A DNA stretch of 64,000 bases, from the NCBI GenBank assembly GCA_963766375.1, contig CAVXZG010000019.1, positions 496,001-560,000 of the forward strand. The letters run 5' to 3'. This document shows positions 58,187-64,000 of the stretch, in pieces. The notes below the pieces were generated by a model, which was not told the origin of the DNA, did no database searches, and was given only the letters and a program-made list of their open reading frames with translations. The position numbers were made by a program, and so were the translations under genes. Within the stretch, counting starts at the first letter, position 1. Each line of letters begins with the position of its first letter. Origin of the DNA: AC-32 sp963766375 (GTDB lineage Bacteria; Actinomycetota; Thermoleophilia; Gaiellales; Gaiellaceae).

Positions 58187-60450
58187 GAGAGCTGGAAGGG
58201 CACGCTCGTCAGGATCACCCTCGGTTCGAACAGGAGCAGGCGCTTCAGATAGAGCGCGCGCTGGTTGTGCAGCAGCCGGTTTGCCCCGCGCACCACGAGC
58301 TCCGGCATCACCACCACCGCGACGGCCTCGGGGTCGATTGTGATCCGGCGCAGGTGGGCGAGCAACGGCTGGCCGAGGTCTCGGTACGGCGCCTCGATGA
58401 TCTCGAGAGGCACACCGGTGGGGAAGCGCCGCCAGTCCCGCTCGACCTTGGCCGCCTCTTCGTCGTCGTCCGCGAAGAAGACCGCGCTCGTGTCCGGAAT
58501 TCCGAGCGAGCGTGCGTAGACGAGCGCTCGGAGCGAGGCGGCATGGACTCCGGCCACCGGGACGACGCAGGTCGCCCGGCTGGGCACCCAATCGTCGTCT
58601 CCGAGCTTCGGAACATCGGTGACCACGACGCCCGGCTCTCGCAGCAGGCCGACCTTCAGCGAAAACGTCGAGCGACGAAGCACCGCGGCCAGCAGCGATG
58701 GCTTGCGGAAGAGCTCGGGAATGACGACGGTCACGAAGCGGCACTCGGCGTGCGGGATCGCCCAGATCTCCTGGAGCATCGCCTCGAGCGGCTCCTCCTC
58801 GGCGGGTAGCACCTCGAGGCGCGGCTCGCCGTTCGTCCAGTGGAAGAAACGCGGGCCGATCCCGGGGTCGCTGCCGGGGAAGGGAACGTGGATGGCGCGG
58901 AAGGAGCCGCCCGAGACAGTGCGCGCGTACCAGAGCGCCTCGCGCGTGGCGGCGTCGAGCCGCTCGACGTAGACGACGACGGTGTTCTCGACCTCGCGCT
59001 GGGCGAGCACCGCTCGAGACTTCGCGCGCAGGCGCCGCCCCACCGAGCGATAGTGGCGCCGGATCCCGTAGAACACGAGGATCAGCAACGGGATCGCGAC
59101 GATCACCATCCAGGCTCCGTCGAGAAACTTGGTGACGATCACCACCACCGCCACCAGCAGCGTGGTGGCCGAGCCGACCGCGTTCAGGGCCGCGCGCCAC
59201 TTCCAGCCCGGCCCTCGTTCTCGGAACCAGTGGCGGACCATCCCGGCCTGCGCGAGCGTGAAGGCGGTGAAAACGCCGATTACGTACAGGTGGATCAGCG
59301 AGTTGACGTTGGCCTTGAAGGCGACGATCAGCCCCACCGCGAGCCCCGCGAGCACGAGGATTCCATTGGAATAGGCGAGGCGATCGCCGAGGTTCACGAA
59401 CTGGCGTGGGAGGAACCCGTCCCGCGCGAGCAGTGCCGCCAGGCGCGGAAAGCCCTGGTACGACGTGTTCGCGGCGAGCACGAGGATCGCCAGCGTGAAC
59501 GCCTGGACGAGGTAGTAGCCGCTCGAGCCCGGCGAGCCGGCCGGGAAGGCGCCACGCGCGATCTGGGAGAGAACCGACGCGCTCTCGCTCGGCCGCGCGT
59601 CCATCTGGACGGCGAGCCACGAGACGCCGATGAAGAACGTGATCGCGATCCCCGCCATCACGTACAGGGTCCGGGCGGCGTTCTGGGACTGCGGTCGCCG
59701 GAAGGCGGTGACTCCGTTCGAGATCGACTCGACGCCGGTCAGCGCGACCGCGCCCGAGGAGAACGCCTTCAGGAGCACGAAGACCCCGAGCGCCCCGGTT
59801 CCGGTCGCGAGCGGGTGCGACACCACCGCCTGCGGACACGAACCGACCGTGCACTTCGCGACTCCGACGCCGAGGGTCAGGTAGAGGAGCACGATGAAGC
59901 CGTAGGTCGGGAACGCGAACAGCAGCCCCGACTCGCGCACGCCGCGGAGGTTCCCGAGCGTGAGCACGAAGATGCAGGCCAGGGAGAGAGCGACCTCGTG
60001 CGAGACGAGCGACGGCACCGCCGACGTGATCGCGAAGACGCCGGCCGCGACCGAGACCGCCACGGTGAGCACGTAGTCGGTCAGCAGCGCGGCGCCCGCG
60101 ACGAGCGCCGGCAAGGTTCCCAGGTTCTCCCTGGCGAAGACGTACGAGCCGCCGCTGGACGCGTAGGCCCGCACCCCCTGGCTGTACGAGAGCACGACGA
60201 TCAGGAGCAGGGCGCTGATCGCGATCGAGATCGGGAGGACGAGATGGGCCGAGGAGAGCGACGCCGCCACCAGCACGGCGAGCGCCGCCTCCGTCGCATA
60301 TGCGACCGACGAGATCGGGTCGGACGAGAAGATCGGCAGCGCGAGGGTCTTCGGGAGGAGCGTGCCCTCCATCTCGCGGGTGGCTCGCGGCCGGCCGATC
60401 AGGACTCGCTTCGTCTTCGCGGTGAGCGGTTCGGCGAGTTCCGTGCTCAT
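58183..60450 (-). CDS. APC-superfamily permease, KimA-like potassium transporter
   Basis: A 755-residue protein with about twelve membrane helices in the first 480 residues and a soluble C-terminal region of about 270. The N-terminal phrase LPIFSSDPISSVAYATEAAL and the ASSGGSYVFAREN block place it with the KimA/YdaO-type branch of the APC superfamily, whose characterised member is a high-affinity K+ importer. The soluble part contains a Usp-like stretch (NTVVVYVERLDAATREALW). ATG 60450 overlaps the Usp gene stop (ATGA). Its position after a KdpDE-like pair favours potassium, but an amino-acid substrate is not excluded. Confidence 0.85.
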   Translation of the reverse strand: MSTELAEPLTAKTKRVLIGRPRATREMEGTLLPKTLALPIFSSDPISSVAYATEAALAVLVAASLSSAHLVLPISIAISALLLIVVLSYSQGVRAYASSGGSYVFARENLGTLPALVAGAALLTDYVLTVAVSVAAGVFAITSAVPSLVSHEVALSLACIFVLTLGNLRGVRESGLLFAFPTYGFIVLLYLTLGVGVAKCTVGSCPQAVVSHPLATGTGALGVFVLLKAFSSGAVALTGVESISNGVTAFRRPQSQNAARTLYVMAGIAITFFIGVSWLAVQMDARPSESASVLSQIARGAFPAGSPGSSGYYLVQAFTLAILVLAANTSYQGFPRLAALLARDGFLPRQFVNLGDRLAYSNGILVLAGLAVGLIVAFKANVNSLIHLYVIGVFTAFTLAQAGMVRHWFRERGPGWKWRAALNAVGSATTLLVAVVVIVTKFLDGAWMVIVAIPLLILVFYGIRRHYRSVGRRLRAKSRAVLAQREVENTVVVYVERLDAATREALWYARTVSGGSFRAIHVPFPGSDPGIGPRFFHWTNGEPRLEVLPAEEEPLEAMLQEIWAIPHAECRFVTVVIPELFRKPSLLAAVLRRSTFSLKVGLLREPGVVVTDVPKLGDDDWVPSRATCVVPVAGVHAASLRALVYARSLGIPDTSAVFFADDDEEAAKVERDWRRFPTGVPLEIIEAPYRDLGQPLLAHLRRITIDPEAVAVVVMPELVVRGANRLLHNQRALYLKRLLLFEPRVILTSVPFQLS

Positions 60451-60905
60451 GCCTGACTCGAGGGCGCGTCCACGAGCACGCGGCACGACGCGTGCTTGAG
60501 GACGTATTCCGCGGTGTTGCCGAAGAGCCTCGTGCGGCGACCCGGCGTGGTTCGAAGCACGACGAGATCGGCCTCCTGCGCCTCGATCTCCGCAACGATT
60601 GCCTGGCCGGAACGCCGAGCCCGTATGACCCGCCCCCGGACGCGAACGCCGTACGAGCCTGCGATCGCCCGCGCCTCCTCAATCAAGCGCCGCGCCTGTG
60701 CTTCCTCTTCGAGCATGTGCGCCTCGAGAGGGAGCTCGGCCGGCAGCTCGATGACGACAACCGCGATTATCGACGCGCCCTGCTCGGACGCTAGCTCCGC
60801 GGCGAGTGCAACCGACGTCTCCGACTCGCCCCCGACGAGCGGGACGACGATCCGCCGGTAAGCGAGGCCGGGTCGGCGCACGGGATGTGAGGCGCGCAAG
60901 AGCAC
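60447..60905 (-). CDS. Universal stress protein (UspA family)
   Basis: A 152-residue single Usp domain: RRIVVPLVGGESETSVALAAELA at the start and the nucleotide-binding-type ending EADLVVLRTTPGRRTRLFGNTAEYVLKHASCRVLV. The GTG at 60905 lies 6 bp from a TAGCGT -10 box, so it is probably leaderless. It overlaps the permease by 4 bp and may sense ATP or c-di-AMP for it, as some Usp proteins tied to ion transporters do; that role is inferred. Confidence 0.88.
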   Translation of the reverse strand: MLLRASHPVRRPGLAYRRIVVPLVGGESETSVALAAELASEQGASIIAVVVIELPAELPLEAHMLEEEAQARRLIEEARAIAGSYGVRVRGRVIRARRSGQAIVAEIEAQEADLVVLRTTPGRRTRLFGNTAEYVLKHASCRVLVDAPSSQA

Positions 60906-60911
60906 GCACCG

Positions 60912-60976
60912 ACGCTAGCCCTGCGCCGCTCAATGCCGCCTCAAACGAGGCGGCAGGCGGCTCAAGACCGGCTCAA
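60912..60976 (-). promoter_or_regulatory. Candidate KdpE-like operator and leaderless promoter of usp-permease
   Basis: Minus-strand TTGAG pentamers lie at 60972-60976, 60961-60965, 60940-60944 and 60929-60933, that is at 11, 21 and 11 bp steps, matching whole helical turns. Pairs of direct repeats 11 bp apart are the usual site of OmpR-family dimers. Downstream is the -10 TAGCGT (60912-60917). The expected -35 position (about 60935-60940) has no consensus and lies within the repeats, which suits an activator-dependent promoter. A perfect 8-bp hairpin (60935-60954) overlaps. Confidence 0.5.
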
Positions 60977-61653
60977 GGTGTGACGAGCCTGTATCCGGCC
61001 CCGGCCTCGGTCAACAGGTAGCGCGGCCGGGCCGGATCGTCCTCGATCTTCCGGCGCAGCTGGGAGATGTAGACGTGGAGGTAGTGCGATTCTTCGCCGT
61101 AGGCGGGGCCCCAGACCTCACGCAGGATCGCGGGGTGCGTCATCAGCTTGCCTTCGTTTTGGGCCAGCACGCGGAGGAGCTCGAACTCGTGCGGGGTAAG
61201 CGAAACCGGACGACCGCCGACCGCGAGCGAGCGTTTCTCGAGATCGACGACCAGCTCGCCGATCTCGAGCACTGGCCCGCCCGAAGGCCCGGCGCGCCGA
61301 AGAACGGCGCGCAGCCGCGCCAGCAGCTCCTCGATTCCGAACGGCTTCTCGATGTAGTCGTCCGCGCCCGCATCGAGCGCCGCGACCTTCTCCGGCTCGT
61401 CTCCGACGACCGAGAGCACGAGAACGGGCGCCGAGCTCCAGGTGCGCAGCTCCCGGCAGACCTCGGTGCCGCTCCGGTCCGGAAGCACCAGGTCGAGAAT
61501 GACGGCGTCCGGCGGACGCATCGCGGCAGCGGCGAGCGCGGCCTCGGCGGTCGAGGCGGTGTCGACCTCGTAGCCGGCGCCGCGGAGGTTCGTCTGCAGC
61601 GCGCGCAGGATCTGCGGCTCGTCGTCCACCACGAGCACGCGCGGCTTGCTCAT
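60973..61653 (-). CDS. KdpE-like response regulator
   Basis: A 226-residue OmpR-family regulator. The receiver has VVDDEPQ at residues 8-14, phospho-acceptor Asp54 in AVILDLVLPDRSG and YIEKPFGIEELLARLRA. The winged helix has LTPHEFELLRVLAQNEG, REVWGPAYGEESHYLHVYISQLRRKIE and TEAGAGYRLV, wording very close to KdpE. The ATG at 61653 overlaps the kinase stop (ATGA). Its gene is followed within 70 bp by the usp-permease pair. Confidence 0.92.
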   Translation of the reverse strand: MSKPRVLVVDDEPQILRALQTNLRGAGYEVDTASTAEAALAAAAMRPPDAVILDLVLPDRSGTEVCRELRTWSSAPVLVLSVVGDEPEKVAALDAGADDYIEKPFGIEELLARLRAVLRRAGPSGGPVLEIGELVVDLEKRSLAVGGRPVSLTPHEFELLRVLAQNEGKLMTHPAILREVWGPAYGEESHYLHVYISQLRRKIEDDPARPRYLLTEAGAGYRLVTP

Positions 61654-62703
61654 CGGAACACCGTCGGCCGGGCGGCAGCGGCCGGGAGCGCGAGGACGAA
61701 CGACGCGCCTGACCCCGACGACGGCTCGGCCGAGAGCCGGCAGCCGTTCGCCTCCGCGAAGCCGCGGGCAATTGCGAGGCCGAGTCCCGTTCCCTGCCCT
61801 CCTCCGCGGCCGTGCTCGAACGGCTCGAAGATCCGCTCCAGGTCGTCCGCCGTCGAGGCCGGGGCCCCGATCGCTGATCCGGATGAGGACGTCGTCACCG
61901 GTGCTCGTGCCCACGAGCTCGACCCGATCTGACGGCGACGAGAGCCTGAGGGCGTTCTCGAGCACGTTGACGAGCACTCGCTCGAGCTGCGCCGCGTCGA
62001 CGCTGACCAGAGGCGCCTCGTCGTCCAGGGCGACTGTGACGCGTGCCGCCTCAGCCCCGAGGCCGTCGAGCGCGCGGGAGACGAGCTCGTCGATCGGCCA
62101 CAGCTCCCGCTGCGGGCGAGCTGCTCCGGCTTCCAGGCGGGAGAGATCGAGCAGGTTGGCGACCAGCCGCTCCAGCCGAGCCGTCTCGAGGCGGATCGTC
62201 TCGAGCAGCTCCGCGCGATCGGCGTCGCCAAGCTCGAGCGAGGCGCTCTCGAGACCCTCGCTCGCCGCGCGAATTGCCGTCAAGGGCGAGCGAAGGTCGT
62301 GGCTCACGGCGTGGAGAACCGCCGTCTTCACGGCATCGCTCCTGCGCAGGGTGTCGGCCTCGGCTGCTGCGAGCGCTCTGCGGCGCGCACGTGTGGCCAG
62401 CTCGCTGACGACGGCTGCGGTGACGACGAAGACCGCCAGCGCGACCCAGTTCTCGGAGTCCGTCAGCGCCAGCGTGTGCAGCGGCGGCAGGAAGAAGAAG
62501 TTGAAGGCGAGCATGCTCCCGATCGAGACGGCGAGCGCGTAGCCAAGCCCAAAGAAGACGGCCACCGGCAGGACCGCGAAGAGGTACACGATGCCGAGGC
62601 TCAGCACGGGCGCGATCGCCTTGAGCCCGAAGATCGCACCGGTCACGACGGCGACGGCCGCGATGCTCAGGGCCACGCGCACGACGTGCCCGCGCTGGGT
62701 CAT
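61650..62703 (-). CDS. KdpD-like sensor kinase, short form with DUF4118 membrane domain (frameshifted)
   Basis: About 350 residues. Four membrane helices of the DUF4118 type at the N-terminus (ALSIAAVAVVTGAIFGLKAIAP, LPVAVFFGLGYALAVSIGSM, FNFFFLPP) match the KdpD membrane domain; the large cytosolic KdpD/Usp sensor part is missing. HisKA (VLHAVSHDLRSPLTAI) and HATPase follow. After ISDRGPGL one base must be dropped near 61860 to continue ADDLERIFEPF and GTGLGLAIARGFA. It begins 4 bp after the MIP18 gene. Kinases of this kind usually respond to potassium or osmotic state. Confidence 0.88.
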
Positions 62704-62707
62704 GGCG

Positions 62708-63008
62708 CTAGCCGAAGCCGAGGATGAACTTGGCGTCGTCGGACATCTTCTCGGGCGTCCAGGGCGGGTCCCAGACCAGCTCGGTCTCGACGTCGCCGAC
62801 CTCAGGCATCGCGCGCACGGTCTCCTCGACGTTCTGCTGGATCAGCGGCCCGGCGGGGCAGCCCATCGAGGTGAGGCTGTACTGCACCTTCACCTTCGGG
62901 CCCTGCTACCTCGACGTCGTAGACCAGGCCCAGCTCGACGATGTCCATCCCGAGCTCGGGGTCCTCGACGCTTCGCAGCGCCTCGAAAACGTCGTCACGC
63001 GTCGGCAT
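62708..63008 (-). CDS. MIP18/DUF59-family metal-sulfur cluster assembly protein (frameshifted)
   Basis: A protein of about 99 residues of the PaaD/SufT-like group that helps iron-sulfur cluster assembly. It starts MPTRDDVFEALRSVEDPELGMDIVELGLVYDVEV; dropping one C near 62899 continues GPKVKVQYSLTSMGCPAGPL with the conserved Cys, and it ends WTPEKMSDDAKFILGFG. The ATG at 63008 lies inside the end of the GFA gene. It may serve the Fe-S enzymes encoded nearby, such as QueG, but no specific link is shown. Confidence 0.85.
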
Positions 63009-63409
63009 TGGCACCAGGGTACCGCGGCAGGCCGTCCTCCGGGAGCACGTCCCACGCGGCGCGGGAATCCACGAACGAGTGGTACTGCGGCCGGATCTCC
63101 GGATCGCCGTCGAGCGAGCCGAGCCGGATCGAGACCTCGTCGCCGTCGGGCCAGTGGCCGCCGAACAGGCTCGAGCCGCAGGCCGACGCAGAAGACCTTC
63201 GCCGCCGTGCCGCCCTCGGGGCTGAAGATGCGCAGCAGCTCCTCGCCCGCGAGCAGCCGGAACTGCTCCCGCGGAACGCGCCCCTGCGTGAGGCCGAACG
63301 TGCCCGAGTGCTTGCGGCAGAACGAGCAGTGGCAGTGGTTCGCCCGCCGGAAGGGCAGGTCGACCTCGAAGCGGACGCCTCCGCAGAGACAGCTTCCAGC
63401 GAGAGCCAT
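62995..63409 (-). CDS. GFA-family (Mss4-like fold) zinc protein (frameshifted)
   Basis: About 137 residues of the family named after the glutathione-dependent formaldehyde-activating enzyme. Zinc-site Cys occur in GSCLCGGVRFEV, HCHCSFCRKHSG and, after the correction, FCSACGSSLFGG. One extra base near 63187 breaks the frame; the C-terminal part (WPDGDEVSIRLGSLDGDPEI, PQYHSFVDSRAAWDVL) then ends at 62995. ATG 63409 overlaps the glpX stop (ATGA). Most members are of unknown activity, so the enzyme name should not be taken literally. Confidence 0.83.
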
Positions 63410-64000
63410 CAGTAGCCGAGCAGACGCACTTCCTCGCGCCGCTCGCGGGCGAAGAAGTGGAAGCCGTCGACGAAGCGCACCCAGTTGCAGCGCGTGCACA
63501 TCACGAGCGAGTGCGTGCGCGCGCTGTCGGCGAGGAAGCGCACCCCGCGCAGGAGGTCGCCGTTGGAGACGCCGGTCGCGACGACGATCATCTCGCCGGC
63601 GGCCAGATCCTCGATCGTGAAGACCTTCTCGACGTCGTCCACCCCGCCCTCGCGGGCGGCCTCGACCTCGGTTCGCGAGGTCGGCCAGAGCTGCGCCTGA
63701 AGCTCGCCGCCAAGGCAGCGCAGGGCCGCCGCGGAGAGCACGGCCTGCCGCGTGCCGCCGATGCCCACCGCGAGGTGATCGTTCGTGCCGCGGATCGCGG
63801 CGGAGATCGAGGCGGTTACGTCGCCGTCCTGGATCAGCTTGATTCGAGCGCCCGCGGCCCGGATCTCCTCGATCAGGTCGTGATGACGCGGCCGGTCGAG
63901 GACGATCGTGGTCACGTCGTTGACCATCCGCCCGAAGGCGTCGGCGATCGCGCGGATGTTGTCGCCGACCGGCTTGCCGAGGTCGATCGCGCCGCGGGCT
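63409..64000 (-). CDS. glpX: Fructose-1,6-bisphosphatase class II (5' end outside the window)
   Basis: The C-terminal 196 or so residues of a GlpX-type FBPase, which dephosphorylates fructose-1,6-bisphosphate in gluconeogenesis. The frame runs open through the window edge (DLGKPVGDNIRAIADAFGRM), so the ATG at 63927 is internal. Typical segments are VVLDRPRHHDLI-like, IRAAGARIKLIQDGDVTASI, the substrate/metal-site VGIGGTRQAVLSAAALRCLGG and GDLLRGVRF. It heads the overlapping run glpX-GFA-MIP18-kinase-regulator. Confidence 0.92.
   Translation of the reverse strand, partial: ARGAIDLGKPVGDNIRAIADAFGRMVNDVTTIVLDRPRHHDLIEEIRAAGARIKLIQDGDVTASISAAIRGTNDHLAVGIGGTRQAVLSAAALRCLGGELQAQLWPTSRTEVEAAREGGVDDVEKVFTIEDLAAGEMIVVATGVSNGDLLRGVRFLADSARTHSLVMCTRCNWVRFVDGFHFFARERREEVRLLGY

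Noticed and set aside
1..64000. tRNA or rRNA genes, CRISPR arrays, insertion sequences, prophage
   Set aside because: No cloverleaf, ribosomal RNA segment, regularly spaced repeat array, transposase or phage gene could be recognised by eye.

Overview
The window is a dense, very GC-rich bacterial chromosome segment with frequent GTG and TTG starts, start codons that overlap the preceding stop (GTGA, ATGA, TTGA) and many apparently leaderless genes. The gene content points to an actinobacterium: a dcw cluster with a meso-DAP type MurE (DNPR motif), a fused PafBC-like WYL regulator, a decaprenyl-phosphate phosphoribosyltransferase-like UbiA protein and two-subunit GcvP. Queuosine genes (tgt, queA, queG) are uncommon in classical actinomycetes, so a deep lineage such as Thermoleophilia/Gaiellales is my guess; this is inference, not a search result. 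No rRNA, tRNA, CRISPR, transposase or phage gene was seen.

Layout. 0-8.5 kb: a lone receiver protein, gltX, an AlkZ-type glycosylase gene directly followed by endonuclease IV, a Cys-rich orphan, a HAD hydrolase, a Ca2+/H+ exchanger, a serine hydrolase and threonine aldolase. 8.5-12.8 kb: glycine cleavage operon gcvT-gcvH-gcvPA-gcvPB-ltaE. 13-28 kb: division and cell-wall cluster, all on the minus strand, mraZ-rsmH-ftsL-ftsI-(gap)-murE-murF-mraY-murD-ftsW-murG-murC-murB-ftsQ-ftsZ. The mraZ promoter is covered by four 10-bp-phased MraZ boxes and ftsZ has its own TTGACA/TACCCT promoter. 28-31.5 kb: an ECF-like sigma factor coupled to an O6-alkylguanine methyltransferase, a secreted coiled-coil protein, a YcaQ-type glycosylase and a pseudo-receiver regulator. 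31.5-40 kb: tgt-yajC-secDF-(small protein)-plsC-ubiB, with queA upstream. 40-46.7 kb: membrane glycolipid genes, a secreted protein/response regulator/sensor kinase operon and a large secreted protein. 46.7-58 kb: beta-oxidation type dehydrogenase and thiolase, aldehyde dehydrogenase, zinc-ribbon proteins, the WYL regulator, a GAF sensor kinase, queG and an MDR oxidoreductase. 58-64 kb: glpX-GFA-MIP18-sensor kinase-KdpE-like regulator-Usp-KimA-like permease, probably a potassium-homeostasis unit with a visible candidate operator.

Main novel observations: (1) divergent gene pairs share one symmetric 7-bp -10 core, TAGNNTA, lying 6-9 bp from both start codons; (2) an intergenic element with a 17-bp-spaced promoter and conserved transcribed start occurs three times; (3) four TTGAG repeats at 11-21-11 bp spacing sit at a leaderless promoter of the Usp/KimA-like genes, next to the KdpE-like gene. 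At least a dozen genes, several essential, carry single-base indels, nearly always an extra base and often in a short G or C run. I read these as sequence errors and describe each gene as it would read when corrected.
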